From an uncultured Sphingomonas sp. (GTDB taxonomy: Bacteria > Pseudomonadota > Alphaproteobacteria > Sphingomonadales > Sphingomonadaceae), in NCBI RefSeq assembly GCF_913777625.1, contig NZ_CAJYTI010000011.1:62001-126000 (forward strand): a stretch of 64,000 nucleotides of DNA. Reading direction: 5' to 3'. The notes beneath the pieces are model-generated. The model worked only from the letters and a program-made list of their open reading frames with translations, made no database searches and was not told the DNA's origin. A program made the position numbers and the translations under genes. Shown here one piece after another: positions 20,195 through 32,393 of this stretch (position 1 is the stretch's first letter; each line of letters opens with the position of its first letter).

Positions 20195-21193
20195 TCAGCC
20201 GATCTTGGCGGCGGCGAGCGCCTTCAGATCCTTCTCGGCGCGGGCGCCATAGTGCTGGATGATCTCCGCCGCGCAGATCGCGCCGAGCTGGAGCGATTCC
20301 TTCAGGCCCCTGCCCTGCGCCTGGCCGTGCAGGAAGCCGGCGGCGAACATGTCGCCCGCGCCGGTGGTGTCGACCAGCGCGCCGATCGGCTCGGCGGAGA
20401 CTTCCACCCGCTCGTCGCCCTGAAGGGCGATCGCCCCCTTCTCGCTGCGGGTGACGACGAGTAGCGGCACCTTGCCATGGATGTGCTGCACCGCCGCTTC
20501 GAAATCCTCGTGCCCGCACAGCGCCAGCAGTTCGGCCTCGTTGGCGAACAGGATGTCGATCAGGCCGTCGGCGATCAGCTGGCGGAAATCGTCACCGTGG
20601 CGCGAGATGCAGAACACGTCGGACAGGGTGAAGGCCACCTTGCGGCCGGCGGCGCGGGCGATCTCGATCGCCTTGCGCATCGCGGCGCGCGGCTCTTCCG
20701 GATCCCACAGATAGCCTTCGAGATAGAGGATCGCACCGTTCCCGATCAGCTGCTCGTCCAGCGCGCTGGCGGGGAGGAACTGCGAGGCGCCGAGGAAGGT
20801 GTTCATCGTGCGCTGGCCGTCCGGCGTCACGAAGATCAGGCAGCGCGCGGTGGTCGGCTGGCCGGGGCGGACGGCGGTGTCGAAATGCACGCCGGCGGCG
20901 CGGATGTCGTGCGCGAAGACGGTGCCGAGCTGGTCGTCGGCCACCTGGCCGATGAACGCCGCCTTGCCGCCGAGCGCGGCGATGCCCGCGACGGTGTTCG
21001 CCGCCGAACCGCCCGAAACCTCACGACCCGGGCCCATCTTGGCATAGAGCGCATCGGCCTCTTCCGGCGAGAACATCAGCTGCATCGAACCCTTGGGCAC
21101 GCCGATCGATTCGATGAAGGCGTCGTCCGCCTGGGCGAGAATGTCGACGATAGCGTTGCCGATCGCGACCACGTCATAGCTGGGGTTGGTCAA
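20195..21193 (-). CDS. PfkB family sugar/adenosine kinase
   Basis: 332 aa; GGSAANTVAGIAALGGKAAFIGQVADD and DTTGAGDMFAAGFLHG. Confidence 0.92.
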   Translation of the reverse strand: MTNPSYDVVAIGNAIVDILAQADDAFIESIGVPKGSMQLMFSPEEADALYAKMGPGREVSGGSAANTVAGIAALGGKAAFIGQVADDQLGTVFAHDIRAAGVHFDTAVRPGQPTTARCLIFVTPDGQRTMNTFLGASQFLPASALDEQLIGNGAILYLEGYLWDPEEPRAAMRKAIEIARAAGRKVAFTLSDVFCISRHGDDFRQLIADGLIDILFANEAELLALCGHEDFEAAVQHIHGKVPLLVVTRSEKGAIALQGDERVEVSAEPIGALVDTTGAGDMFAAGFLHGQAQGRGLKESLQLGAICAAEIIQHYGARAEKDLKALAAAKIG

Positions 21194-21275
21194 GGTTCAG
21201 GGCTCCAATTGCAATGGGCGTCGCCCTAGAGAGAGGCAGATACAAGTGCAACCAAGGGAAACCCGTTTGAACGCC

Positions 21276-21659
21276 ATGCAGATCGTCAAGCCGTCCGCGC
21301 CGCTCGCCGCGCTGTTGCTCGCCGCGTGTTCGGGTACGGTGCCGACCGCGCGACCGGCGGCCCCGCTGGCTGTGCCGGGCCGGGTGCCGGTGCCGGAGCA
21401 GCCGGCCAATCTCGCGCCGATCCGCGGGCTGAACGCGGCGCAGCTGCTCGCCCGCTTCGGCCAGCCGCGGCTCGACGTTACCGAGGGCAAGGGCCGTAAG
21501 CTGCAGTTCGTCGGGCCGATCTGCGTGCTCGACGCCTATCTCTACCCACCCGAGCATGGCAGCGGCGCGGCGACCGTCACCTGGGTCGATGCACGGCAAC
21601 GCGACGGCAGCCCGCTCGACCAGGCGAGCTGCGTCGCGGCGCTGAGCAGGCGGAAGTAA
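21276..21659 (+). CDS. Hypothetical lipoprotein
   Basis: Lipobox-like LLLAACSG; IRGLNAAQLLARFGQPRLDVTEGKGRKLQF. Confidence 0.65.
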   Translation: MQIVKPSAPLAALLLAACSGTVPTARPAAPLAVPGRVPVPEQPANLAPIRGLNAAQLLARFGQPRLDVTEGKGRKLQFVGPICVLDAYLYPPEHGSGAATVTWVDARQRDGSPLDQASCVAALSRRK

Positions 21660-21686
21660 AGGCGCGGTCCGCTCTCACAAACGATC

Positions 21687-21780
21687 GTCATTCCCGCGCA
21701 GGCGGGAATCCATTCGCCTGTGCGCCGGGGGGAAGACCGCGGCTTCAGCGCCAATGGATCCCCGCCTGCGCGGGGATGAC
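21687..21780 (+). repeat. REPIN-like palindromic element, copy 3 (94 nt)
   Basis: GTCATTCCCGCGCAGGCGGGAATCCATTCGCC ... AGCGCCAATGGATCCCCGCCTGCGCGGGGATGAC; compensatory change in both stem arms. Confidence 0.9.
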
Positions 21781-21816
21781 GTGCTCTTACGTCTGCCGCC
21801 CCCGCGCCAAACGATC

Positions 21817-22791
21817 CTACGGCAGCAGGATCGTCGACCCCGTGGTCCGTCCGCCCTCGATCGCGCGGTGGGCTTCCGCCGCATCCTGGATCGCAAACCG
21901 CTGGCCGATCTCGGGCTTCACCGCACCTTTCTCCAGCATCGCGAACAGCCGCGCGGCGCCCGCCTCGCGCTCCTCCGGCGTGGCATAATAGTCGAACAGC
22001 TTCGGCCGCGTGACGAACAGCGAGCCATGCTGGTTGAGCGTGGCGAGCTTGACGCCCTCCACCGATCCGCTGGCATTGCCATAGCTCACGATCAGCCCGC
22101 GCCGCGCCGCCGCGCCCAGCGACGCCTCCCAGGTCGCCTTGCCGATCCCGTCGAACACGACCGGCACGCCCGCACCGCCGGTGATCTCCTTCACCCGCGC
22201 CGCGACATCGTCCTCGCGCGAGAGCAGCACATGATCGCAGCCGACCGCACGGGCCTTCTCCACCTTGTCCGCATGGCCGACCGTGCCGATCACCGTCGCG
22301 CCGATCGCCTTGAGCCACGCCACCGCGATCTGGCCGACGCCGCCCGCGGCGCTGTGGACCAGCACCGTCATGCCCGGCTGCACCTTGGCCGCGCGCTCGA
22401 CCATGAATTCGACCGTGCAGCCCTTCAGCAGCACTGCCGCTGCGGTTTCGGCACTAATATCGTCGGGCAGCTTGAACAGGCTGTCCGCCTTCAGGTTGCG
22501 TGCAGTGGCATAGGCGCCCAGCGCGGGGCCGAAGGTCGCCACGCGGTCGCCGACCGCAAAGCCCGTCACGCCCGCGCCCACCGCCTCGATCACGCCGGCG
22601 CTCTCGCCACCCAGGCCGGAGGGGAGCTGCACGGGATAGACACCGGTGCGGTGGTACACGTCGATGAAGTTCAGTCCCACCGCCTGGGTGCGCAGCCGCA
22701 CCTCGCCGGGGCCGGGATCGGGCAGGTCGACCTCGACCCATTGCAGCACCTCGGGCCCGCCCGTCGTGTCGAATCGAATTGCATGTTCCAT
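21817..22791 (-). CDS. NADPH:quinone oxidoreductase (zinc-independent MDR family)
   Basis: 324 aa; GLNFIDVYHRTGVYPVQLPSGLGGESAGVIEAVG; VLVHSAAGGVGQIAVAWLK. Confidence 0.93.
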   Translation of the reverse strand: MEHAIRFDTTGGPEVLQWVEVDLPDPGPGEVRLRTQAVGLNFIDVYHRTGVYPVQLPSGLGGESAGVIEAVGAGVTGFAVGDRVATFGPALGAYATARNLKADSLFKLPDDISAETAAAVLLKGCTVEFMVERAAKVQPGMTVLVHSAAGGVGQIAVAWLKAIGATVIGTVGHADKVEKARAVGCDHVLLSREDDVAARVKEITGGAGVPVVFDGIGKATWEASLGAAARRGLIVSYGNASGSVEGVKLATLNQHGSLFVTRPKLFDYYATPEEREAGAARLFAMLEKGAVKPEIGQRFAIQDAAEAHRAIEGGRTTGSTILLP

Positions 22792-22909
22792 CGCCGATCC
22801 CTTCCTTGCCGTCTCCAGCTAGGGATGCGGACCGCGGGCGCAAGGGTGCTTCAGCCCTGGTTCAGCCCGCCCAGCCCATCAGGGCGCGACAATCGGGGGA
22901 AGTCCGGCC

Positions 22910-23233
22910 ATGTCTCTTGCGTTGATGCTGCTCGCGCTGGCCGGGATCGGCGATCGCGCAATCCCGTCTCCGCCCTGTACCACAGACGACCCGGCGCGAG
23001 CGGGCCAGGTCGCGGCCCTGCCCCGCTGGGCGCGCGCCGCGCTGCCGATGCCGATGGCGGACCGCGACCAACCCTTCAACCCGAGCGATATTCTCCAGGC
23101 CGGCGGGCCGCCGCAGCGCCGGCTGATCTGCGCCTATCGCCGCGACGCCGAGTGGGTGGTGGAATATGAGCAGGGCGGGATCGGACATTTCCGGAAGCGG
23201 GTCGTCCTGCGCCCGCCCGCAAAGGCGGGCTGA
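22910..23233 (+). CDS. Hypothetical protein
   Basis: 107 aa with signal-like N-terminus MSLALMLLALAGIGDRAIP. Confidence 0.45.
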   Translation: MSLALMLLALAGIGDRAIPSPPCTTDDPARAGQVAALPRWARAALPMPMADRDQPFNPSDILQAGGPPQRRLICAYRRDAEWVVEYEQGGIGHFRKRVVLRPPAKAG

Positions 23234-23244
23234 AGCCTCCCGCC

Positions 23245-23457
23245 TCAGTGCACCGTGCCGAGCGCCTTGGGCACGGAGAGCAGCACCACCAGTCGTTCGA
23301 TCTGGCGCCAGCGGCAGAAGTGGATGACGTTGCCGCGATCGCGGCTCGCATCGGCGCGGGCCGCGGCTTCGCCGCAGGCCGCCTCGCCGAACCGGCGAAT
23401 CAGCTCCGCCGCGTCGACCACTTCGTCCCGATCGCTCAGATAGGGATAGACGTCCAT
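23245..23457 (-). CDS. Small hypothetical protein
   Basis: 70 aa complete ORF MDVYPYLSDRDEVVDAAELIRRFGEAACGEAAARADASRDRGNVIHFCRWRQIERLV. Confidence 0.55.
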   Translation of the reverse strand: MDVYPYLSDRDEVVDAAELIRRFGEAACGEAAARADASRDRGNVIHFCRWRQIERLVVLLSVPKALGTVH

Positions 23458-23603
23458 TCCAACTCCAACGCAACGGCGAGCCCCCTAGCCCGTGTCGACC
23501 TGATACACCGGTTTCCCTTCCCCTCGGGTGGACGAGGCTGGTGAACGAACGGGCAACCATAGGCCGGGCTGGCGTGCGCGGCGATTTCGTGGCAAAGGGC
23601 ACC

Positions 23604-23783
23604 ATGCAGTCCACCCCTTCGCGCACGCCGATGGCCGGCGGCTTCCTGTTGACGACGAGCATTCTCGTCGGCGCAGTGGCCGGAGCCCTACGCGGTCAAG
23701 CGACGGTGGGGCTGCTGGCCGGTCTGGCAGTGGGGTTCGCCCTCACGCTCGCCGTCTGGCTGATCGATCGCGCGCGAGGATAA
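23604..23783 (+). CDS. Small hypothetical membrane protein
   Basis: Two TM segments GGFLLTTSILVGAVAGAL / GLLAGLAVGFALTLAVWLI; start uncertain. Confidence 0.35.
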   Translation: MQSTPSRTPMAGGFLLTTSILVGAVAGALRGQATVGLLAGLAVGFALTLAVWLIDRARG

Positions 23784-23852
23784 AAGGGGCGCGCCTGCCA
23801 CTGTCGTACGGGCTTGCGGTGCGCCGCGCGTAGCCCCAATTTTAGGGTCTCA

Positions 23853-25571
<1,719 letters not shown>

Positions 25572-25630
25572 AGGTTGGGATATGCTCCCCTTCCCACGCG
25601 GAGGGGGAGCTGGCGTTCTACTTTTAAGCC

Positions 25631-25724
25631 GCCATCCCGGCGAAAGCCGGGATCCATTCGCCACTACACCGCAGCAAAAGCCACGCCGGCGACCCCAATG
25701 GATTCCGGCTTTCGCCGGAATGAC
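25631..25724 (+). repeat. REPIN-like palindromic element, copy 4 (94 nt, divergent stem)
   Basis: GCCATCCCGGCGAAAGCCGGGATCCATTCGCC ... CCCCAATGGATTCCGGCTTTCGCCGGAATGAC. Confidence 0.85.
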
Positions 25725-25762
25725 GGCGGTGAGATCGCGGGCGAGCTGCTGGCCGCTCGCCC

Positions 25763-26485
25763 CTACTCCGCCCGGTGGCGTTTCCGGCCATCCAGCGCGG
25801 AGAGCACCCCGCGCAGCGTGCGCAGTTCCTGGCTCGACCAGCGCGGCTTGGTCAACAGCGTGCGCAAGGTGCGCTTGGTCGACGGCACCCGGTCGGGCGG
25901 AAAATAATAGCCCGAATCGTCGAGCATCGCATCGAGCTGGCCGATCATCCCGTCCAGTTCTTCCTGCGGCGCCGGCGGATCGAGATCGACCGCGGGCGGG
26001 CTCTCCAGCCCGACATGCTTCGACCATTCATAGGCGACCAGGATCACCGCTTGGGCAAGGTTCAGCGAACCGAACTCGGGATTGATCGGCACGGTGATGA
26101 TCGTGCGGGCAAGCGCGACATCGTCGGTCTCCAGCCCCGAGCGCTCCGGCCCGAACAGGATCGCGCTGCGCGTCGGCGCGCCGTGGATCTCGCGCGCGGC
26201 GACCTCGGGCGTCACCACCGGCTTGGTCACGCCGCGCTTGCGCACCGTGGTGGCATAGACCTGCGCGCAGTCCGCCACCGCATCCGCGACGCTCTCGAAC
26301 ACCTGCGCCTTTTCCAGCACGATGTCGGCGCCGCTCGCCGCGGGGCCAGCCGAGGGGTTCGGCCAGCCGTCGCGAGGGCTCACCAGCCGCATCTCGGTCA
26401 GCCCGAAGTTGAGCATGGCGCGCGCGGCCTTGCCGATATTCTCGCCCAGCTGCGGGCGGACGAGCACGATCACGGGAGACTTCAA
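25763..26485 (-). CDS. SPOUT RNA methyltransferase, TrmJ-like
   Basis: [69 protein letters not shown]. Confidence 0.92.
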   Translation of the reverse strand: MKSPVIVLVRPQLGENIGKAARAMLNFGLTEMRLVSPRDGWPNPSAGPAASGADIVLEKAQVFESVADAVADCAQVYATTVRKRGVTKPVVTPEVAAREIHGAPTRSAILFGPERSGLETDDVALARTIITVPINPEFGSLNLAQAVILVAYEWSKHVGLESPPAVDLDPPAPQEELDGMIGQLDAMLDDSGYYFPPDRVPSTKRTLRTLLTKPRWSSQELRTLRGVLSALDGRKRHRAE

Positions 26486-26958
26486 CTTTTGCCGACCTCG
26501 CTGACGTTACCGGCGAATTCCTCGAAATCCTTCGCCTCACGAAAATCCTTATACACGCTGGCGAAGCGGATATAGGCCACCGAATCCAGGCCCTTGAGCG
26601 CCTCCATCACCAGCGCGCCGATCCGCTGGGAGGGGATTTCGCTCTCGCCCGTCGTTTCCAATTGTCGCTGAATGCCGGAGACCAGCCGCTCGATCTGGGC
26701 GGGCTGGATCGGCCGCTTGCGGCAGGCGGTGGAGACCGAGCGCATCAGCTTCTCGCGCTCGAACGGCTCTCGCCGCCCCTCGACGCCATTGGCCCCGCTC
26801 TTCACGACGGTCAGGTCGCGCAGCTGGATGCGCTCGAAGGTGGTGAAGCGCGCCCCGCACGCCTCGCACTGCCGGCGCCTGCGGATCGCCGCCCCGTCGT
26901 CGGTGGGGCGGCTATCCTTTACCTGGCTGGCTTCATTCGAACAGAAAGGGCAGCGCAC
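26482..26958 (-). CDS. nrdR: Transcriptional repressor NrdR
   Basis: [53 protein letters not shown]. Confidence 0.97.
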   Translation of the reverse strand: MRCPFCSNEASQVKDSRPTDDGAAIRRRRQCEACGARFTTFERIQLRDLTVVKSGANGVEGRREPFEREKLMRSVSTACRKRPIQPAQIERLVSGIQRQLETTGESEIPSQRIGALVMEALKGLDSVAYIRFASVYKDFREAKDFEEFAGNVSEVGKS

Positions 26959-28266
26959 TTAGCCGCCGTAGATCGGGAAGCGTTCGCACAGCGCGCGGAC
27001 GCGGGCCTTCACATCGGCCTCGACCGCGGCGTCGCCCGCTTCGCCCTTGGTGCGCAGCCCTTCGAGCACGTCGGCAACCATGTTGCCGATCTCGCGGAAC
27101 TCGGCCGGGCCGAAGCCGCGGGTGGTGCCCGCCGGCGAGCCGACGCGGATGCCGCTGGTCTTCATCGGCGGCAGCGGATCGTTGGGGATGCCGTTCTTGT
27201 TGCAGGTGATCGCGGCGCGCTCCAGCGCCTCGTCGGCGTCCTTGCCGGTCACGCCGAGCGGCGTGAGGTCGACCAGCGCGAGATGCGTGTCGGTGCCGCC
27301 CGAGACGAGGTTCGCACCGCGCTCCTTCAGCGTCGCCGCCAGCACCTTGGCGTTCTCGACCACCGCCGCGGCATAGCTCTTGAACTCGGGGCGCAACGCC
27401 TCGCCGAACGCAACCGCCTTGGCGGCGATCACGTGCATCAGCGGACCGCCCTGCAGGCCGGGGAACACCGCCGAGTTGATCTTCTTGGCGATCGCCTCGT
27501 CATTGGTCAGGATCATGCCGCCACGCGGCCCACGCAGCGTCTTGTGCGTGGTGGTGGTGACGACATGGGCATGGCCGAACGGGGTCGGGTGGACGCCGCC
27601 GGCGACCAGGCCGGCGAAGTGGGCCATGTCGACCATGAACATCGCGCCGACTTCGTCCGCGATCGCGCGGAAGCGGGCGAAGTCGATGTGGCGCGGATAG
27701 GCCGAGCCGCCGGTGATGATCAGCTTCGGCTTGTGCTCGCGGGCGAGCGCGGCGACCTGGTCATAGTCGATCAGGTGATCGTCGGGGCGCACGCCGTACT
27801 GGACCGCGTTGAACCACTTGCCGCTCATCGCCGCGCGGGCGCCGTGGGTCAGGTGGCCGCCGGCATCGAGGCTGAGGCCGAGGATGGTGTCGCCCGGCTT
27901 GGTCAGCGCGAGCATCACCGCGCCGTTGGCCTGCGCGCCCGAGTGCGGCTGGACGTTGGCGAAGCCGCAGCCGAACAGCTGCTTGGCGCGGTCGATCGCC
28001 AGCTGCTCGACCTCGTCCGAGGGGTGGCAGCCTTGGTAATAGCGCTTGCCGGGATAGCCCTCGGCATATTTGTTGGTGAACACCGAGCCCTGCGCCTCGA
28101 GCACCGCCTTGGAGACGATGTTCTCGGAAGCGATCAGCTCGATCTGATACTGCTCGCGAGCGAGCTCGTGCTCGACACCGGCGAACACTGCCGGATCGAC
28201 GTCGGCGAGCGATTTGGTGAAGAAGCCATCCGGCTGAAGGCCTGCCGTAACGGGATTGGTGCTCAT
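26959..28266 (-). CDS. glyA: Serine hydroxymethyltransferase
   Basis: 435 aa from ATG at 28266; [41 protein letters not shown]. Confidence 0.98.
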   Translation of the reverse strand: MSTNPVTAGLQPDGFFTKSLADVDPAVFAGVEHELAREQYQIELIASENIVSKAVLEAQGSVFTNKYAEGYPGKRYYQGCHPSDEVEQLAIDRAKQLFGCGFANVQPHSGAQANGAVMLALTKPGDTILGLSLDAGGHLTHGARAAMSGKWFNAVQYGVRPDDHLIDYDQVAALAREHKPKLIITGGSAYPRHIDFARFRAIADEVGAMFMVDMAHFAGLVAGGVHPTPFGHAHVVTTTTHKTLRGPRGGMILTNDEAIAKKINSAVFPGLQGGPLMHVIAAKAVAFGEALRPEFKSYAAAVVENAKVLAATLKERGANLVSGGTDTHLALVDLTPLGVTGKDADEALERAAITCNKNGIPNDPLPPMKTSGIRVGSPAGTTRGFGPAEFREIGNMVADVLEGLRTKGEAGDAAVEADVKARVRALCERFPIYGG

Positions 28267-28715
28267 GCGGGGCTCCTTTCGGGGTTGCCAAGCTTCTCCA
28301 CGCGACGCTGGTGGCGGTCGCCGAGGAAAGCCGTTTCGAGGAAACTGGTGATGCAGGCCTTGGCCATCTCGATGCCGACCAGCCGCGCGCCGAGCGCGAT
28401 GACATTGGCATCGTTGTGCTGGCGCGCAAGGCTGGCGGACAGCGGCTCGGAGACGAGCGCGCAGCGGGCGGCGGGGTTGCGGTTGACCGCGATCGAGATG
28501 CCGATCCCCGATCCGCACAGCGCCACGCCGAAGGTCGCGTCGCCGCGCTCGATCGCCTTGCCCAGGCGATAGCCATAGTCCGGATAGTCGACGCTCTCGG
28601 GGCCGTTGGTGCCGAGATCGAACACGTCGTGGCCGAGGCCACGCAGCCAGTCGACGAGATCCGCCTTCAATTCGTAGGCGGCGTGATCGGAGGCAAGGGC
28701 GATGCGGTGTTGCAT
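28263..28715 (-). CDS. rpiB: Ribose 5-phosphate isomerase B
   Basis: [60 protein letters not shown]. Confidence 0.96.
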   Translation of the reverse strand: MQHRIALASDHAAYELKADLVDWLRGLGHDVFDLGTNGPESVDYPDYGYRLGKAIERGDATFGVALCGSGIGISIAVNRNPAARCALVSEPLSASLARQHNDANVIALGARLVGIEMAKACITSFLETAFLGDRHQRRVEKLGNPERSPA

Positions 28716-28808
28716 GGCGGCCCTCTACGCGCGTGTGCGCCCGCTGGCTAGACACCCCGGGGACCATATGGCGAAGACTCTGTCCGGTCGCAGGACCACC
28801 GGGCGCGA

Positions 28809-29063
28809 TCAGCCCGATCGCTGCGCCATCAGCCAGGTGCGGATCGCGCTGGCAAGGTTCGGGGGCGCGTCGGCACCGATCCGGGCATGGTCGATCGCCG
28901 CGACCAGCGCGCTGAGCGGGAGCGCGGCGTCCACCGCCGCCGCCTCGAGCGCCGCCCAGAAAATCGGCTCCAGGCTGATCGAGGTGGCATGCCCGGCGAT
29001 CGTGATCGAGCGCTTTACCGGCCCGTGAAAGCCGCCCGGCGGCGCCACGATCTCCAGCGCCAC
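28809..29063 (-). CDS. Ribbon-helix-helix domain protein
   Basis: GTG start; [42 protein letters not shown]...[11 protein letters not shown]; immediately downstream of cobT stop. Confidence 0.75.
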   Translation of the reverse strand: MALEIVAPPGGFHGPVKRSITIAGHATSISLEPIFWAALEAAAVDAALPLSALVAAIDHARIGADAPPNLASAIRTWLMAQRSG

Positions 29064-29067
29064 CGCG

Positions 29068-30897
29068 TCACTCGGTGTCGAAGAGTGCGGCCAGCTGCTC
29101 GACCATCGTGCCCGCGAGCTGCTCGGCATCCATGATCGTCACCGCGCGGCTGTAATAGCGGGTGACGTCATGGCCGATGCCGATCGCCGCCAGCTCGACC
29201 GGCGAGCGCGCCTCGATCCAGCCGATCACCTGACGCAGGTGCCGCTCGAGATAGGAGCCGGAGTTCACCGACAGCGTCGAGTCGTCGACCGGCGCACCGT
29301 CCGAGATCACCATCAGGATCTTGCGGTCCTCGGGCCGCGCGATCAGCCGGCTGTGCGCCCAGAGCAGCGCCTCGCCGTCGATATTCTCCTTGAGCAGCCC
29401 CTCGCGCATCATCAACCCGAGCGACTTCTTGGCACGCCGCCACGGCTCGTCGGCCTGCTTGTAGATGATGTGGCGCAGATCGTTGAGGCGGCCCGGCTGC
29501 GCGATGCGCCCCTCGCCCAGCCACTTCTCGCGCGACTGGCCGCCCTTCCAGGCCCGCGTGGTGAAGCCGAGCACTTCGGTCTTCACGCCGACGCGCTCCA
29601 GCGTGCGCGCCAGGATGTCCGCGCTGATCGCCGCGATCGAGATCGGGCGGCCGCGCATCGAGCCCGAATTGTCGATCAGCAGCGTCACCACCGTGTCCTT
29701 GAACTCGGTATCGCGCTCCACCTTGTAGCTGAGCGACTGCATCGGGTTGACCACCACCCGCGCCAGCCGCGCCGCATCGAGCAGGCCCTCGTCCTGGTCG
29801 AAGTCCCAGCTGCGGCTCTGCTGCGCCATCAGGCGGCGCTGCAAGCGGTTGGCGAGCTTGGTCACCGCGCCCTGCAGATGCACCAGCTGCTGGTCGAGGT
29901 ACGAGCGCAGCCGCTCCAGCTCGTCGGTGTCGCACAGATCGGTGGCGGCGACGACTTCGTCGAACTGGGTGGTGTAGGCGCGATATTCGAAGCTCGGCGG
30001 CAGGTCGCTCCACGGGCGATTGGGGCGGACCGGCATCATGCCGTCGTCGCCGTCGTCGCCCGGCTCGCCGTCGCCATCGTCCATGCCTTCGGACTGCTGC
30101 TCCTGGTCGCCTTCCTCGCCCTGCTCCGACTCGCGCTGCTCGCCGCGCGCCTCGGTCTGGCCCTCGCCCTGCTGCTGCTGGGACTCGCCTTCCTCTTCGC
30201 CCTGCTCCTGCTGCTCCTCCTGGCCCTCGTCCTCGCCGCCGCCTTCATCGGCCTCGTCGGGGACCATCTCGCCCTCGGTCAGCTCGAGATCCTGGAGCAG
30301 CTTGGCGGCGAGCGCGGCGAAGGCGTTCTGGTCGTCGATCGCCATCGCCATGGCGTCGAGATCGGCGCCGGCCTTGTCCTCGATCCAGTCGCGGACCAGC
30401 GCGAGGCCGAGCGCGGCGCTGGAGGGCGATTCGCGGCCGGTCAGCCGCTCGCGGACCATCAGCCCGAGCGCGGTGGACAGCGGCACTTCGTCGCGGGTGC
30501 GGGCGCGGCCGATCGGATCGGAGCGCAGCCGCATCGCCAGCGCCTGCTCCAGATTGTCGGCGATGCCGGCATAGCCGCGCGAGCCCAGCGCCTCGACGCG
30601 CGCGGTCTCGATCGCGTCATAGACGGCGCGGGCCACCGGCTCGCGGGGGGCGGTGCGGCCGTGCAGCGTCGCGTCGTGGTGGCGCATGCGCAGCGCGAAG
30701 CTGTCGGCAAAGCCGCGCGCCTCGGCGATCTGCTCGGGCGGCAGGGTGCGTGACGGCATCGGCACCTTGATCGTCTTGCCGCTTTGGAACGGCGCATCGG
30801 CGGTGAAGCCGAATTCGAGCTCGGTCGCGCCCGACAGCGCGCGCGAAGTTCCCGCGAGCACGTCGCGAAGCCGGTCGAGAGGATTGTCCTGCGCCAT
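29068..30897 (-). CDS. cobT: Cobaltochelatase CobT-type subunit (VWA domain)
   Basis: Acidic linker followed by VWA-like [48 protein letters not shown]. Confidence 0.92.
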   Translation of the reverse strand: MAQDNPLDRLRDVLAGTSRALSGATELEFGFTADAPFQSGKTIKVPMPSRTLPPEQIAEARGFADSFALRMRHHDATLHGRTAPREPVARAVYDAIETARVEALGSRGYAGIADNLEQALAMRLRSDPIGRARTRDEVPLSTALGLMVRERLTGRESPSSAALGLALVRDWIEDKAGADLDAMAMAIDDQNAFAALAAKLLQDLELTEGEMVPDEADEGGGEDEGQEEQQEQGEEEGESQQQQGEGQTEARGEQRESEQGEEGDQEQQSEGMDDGDGEPGDDGDDGMMPVRPNRPWSDLPPSFEYRAYTTQFDEVVAATDLCDTDELERLRSYLDQQLVHLQGAVTKLANRLQRRLMAQQSRSWDFDQDEGLLDAARLARVVVNPMQSLSYKVERDTEFKDTVVTLLIDNSGSMRGRPISIAAISADILARTLERVGVKTEVLGFTTRAWKGGQSREKWLGEGRIAQPGRLNDLRHIIYKQADEPWRRAKKSLGLMMREGLLKENIDGEALLWAHSRLIARPEDRKILMVISDGAPVDDSTLSVNSGSYLERHLRQVIGWIEARSPVELAAIGIGHDVTRYYSRAVTIMDAEQLAGTMVEQLAALFDTE

Positions 30898-30987
30898 CGC
30901 TCCCACATGCGCCGCACGGGGCAGATGTCAAGGAACGCGCGGAGGAATGGCCGAGGGGGAAGTTCCGCAGCGCATTCCCACCCGTTC

Positions 30988-31082
30988 GTCATCCCCGCGA
31001 AGGCGGGGATCCATTGGGGTCGCCGCTGCGGCTCCTGCTGCGAACGCACTGGCAAATGGATCCCCGCCTCCGCGGGGATGAC
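30988..31082 (-). repeat. REPIN-like palindromic element, copy 5 (95 nt)
   Basis: GTCATCCCCGCGAAGGCGGGGATCCATTGGGG ... GGCAAATGGATCCCCGCCTCCGCGGGGATGAC. Confidence 0.9.
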
Positions 31083-31110
31083 GATGGAAGCGTGGAGAAG
31101 GTGAAAGACG

Positions 31111-31138
31111 AAAAGGCGCCGACACATCTGCCGGCGCC
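31111..31138 (-). terminator. Intrinsic terminator of the SPFH gene
   Basis: On minus strand: GGCGCCG-N10-CGGCGCC followed by TTTT. Confidence 0.65.
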
Positions 31139-31145
31139 CCTTCGG

Positions 31146-32024
31146 TTACTTCACGCCCAGGAAGGGCACCGGACCCGAACCGCCCATATAGGTGGGCAGC
31201 TGCCCGTTCCATTTCTCCACTGCGCGCAGCGTGACGATCTCCGGGTTGGTGCGGATTGCCTCCGCCTCGACCTGGATCGCCTTGGCGTCGCCTGCCGCCT
31301 TGGCGATGCGCGCCTCGGCGTCTGCCTTGGCGGTCTCGACATTGGCCTTGGCGGCGAGCGCCTGCTGCTCGTTGGCGATCTTGGCATTGATCTGGTTGAG
31401 CACCGCCTCGGGCACCACGACATTGCCCGCCCAATAGACCTGCTCCACCTGCAGCCCCACCGGCGCGAAGAAGGCCTGCACCCGCCGGGTAGCGGTCGCG
31501 ATCAGCTCGGCCTTGTGGGTGCCGTAGATCTCCTCGACGCCCAGCTGCGCGGCACGCTCGACGATCGCGTTGCGGATCGCGTTGCGCAGCGGCCCGGCGA
31601 TGATCTCGTCCATGTCCGTGCGGTAGCGCTGGAACAGGATCGAGGCGTGCGCCGGATCGACATGATAGGACACGCCGACGTCCGCCTTCAGCGACAGGCC
31701 GTTCTTGTCCTGGAAGGTGAAGGCCTCGTCGATCGGGCTCTGCTCGGTGTGCGACGCGGTCCAGGTATAGGTGCGGGTGAACACCGGATACTGGTAGATA
31801 TGCGTGCCGGGCAGCGCGATGTACCAGCCGACCGGCAGCGACTCCGGCCGCACGCCCCCGGCGATGTTGTTCACCCGGATACCCACCTGCCCCGGCTCGA
31901 CCCGCGCGAAGCTGCTCAGGCAGAAGATGCCCGCCGCCACCGCGACGGTGATCCACACCCAGCTGCGCCCCAGCATCCGAAACACGCCGAAGCCACCACC
32001 GAAATTCCCCGGTTGATATGCCAT
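31146..32024 (-). CDS. Prohibitin-like SPFH/Band 7 protein
   Basis: ATG at 32024; N-terminal TM; RVEPGQVGIRVNNIAGGVRPESLPVGWYIALPGTHIYQYPVFTRTYTW; long Ala-rich coil. Confidence 0.85.
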   Translation of the reverse strand: MAYQPGNFGGGFGVFRMLGRSWVWITVAVAAGIFCLSSFARVEPGQVGIRVNNIAGGVRPESLPVGWYIALPGTHIYQYPVFTRTYTWTASHTEQSPIDEAFTFQDKNGLSLKADVGVSYHVDPAHASILFQRYRTDMDEIIAGPLRNAIRNAIVERAAQLGVEEIYGTHKAELIATATRRVQAFFAPVGLQVEQVYWAGNVVVPEAVLNQINAKIANEQQALAAKANVETAKADAEARIAKAAGDAKAIQVEAEAIRTNPEIVTLRAVEKWNGQLPTYMGGSGPVPFLGVK

Positions 32025-32393
32025 GTTCAACGTCCATGAAGATGGAGGAGAAGCGTCCTCCCGCGCCACATTCGCGCGTGGGCGACCCCAATGTCGCCCA
32101 CGCGTGGACACGCGCGGCCGAACTGATCGGACCGATGGTCGATGGTCAGGTGGAGGTCGGGCGGGATGCGCGGCCGAAAGACTTCGGTGACGCAGGCAGG
32201 ACGACACAGCAACAGCCAAATCGCGGAACAGATGCCGGGAAGACCGGCGATCCCACAATCCTACAGCTCAAGCCAAAACGTCGTTGATCCCTGCTCCTTG
32301 TGCAGCACCGAATGTGGAGACGAATCTACGCCTTTTGTTGCGGTGCGCAAGCGAATCCGGAAGGCCGACTTACGATTTTTGGAGCGCTGCCGA

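Noticed and set aside
26662-28572. 636-aa plus-strand ORF antisense to glyA/nrdR
   Set aside because: Overlaps two confidently identified genes; Arg/Gly/Ala-rich shadow ORF.
29170-30753. 527-aa plus-strand ORF with a long Leu/Ala-rich hydrophobic stretch
   Set aside because: Antisense of the acidic/Gln-rich linker of CobT; apparent TM segments are a by-product of complementing GAG/GAA/CAG codons.
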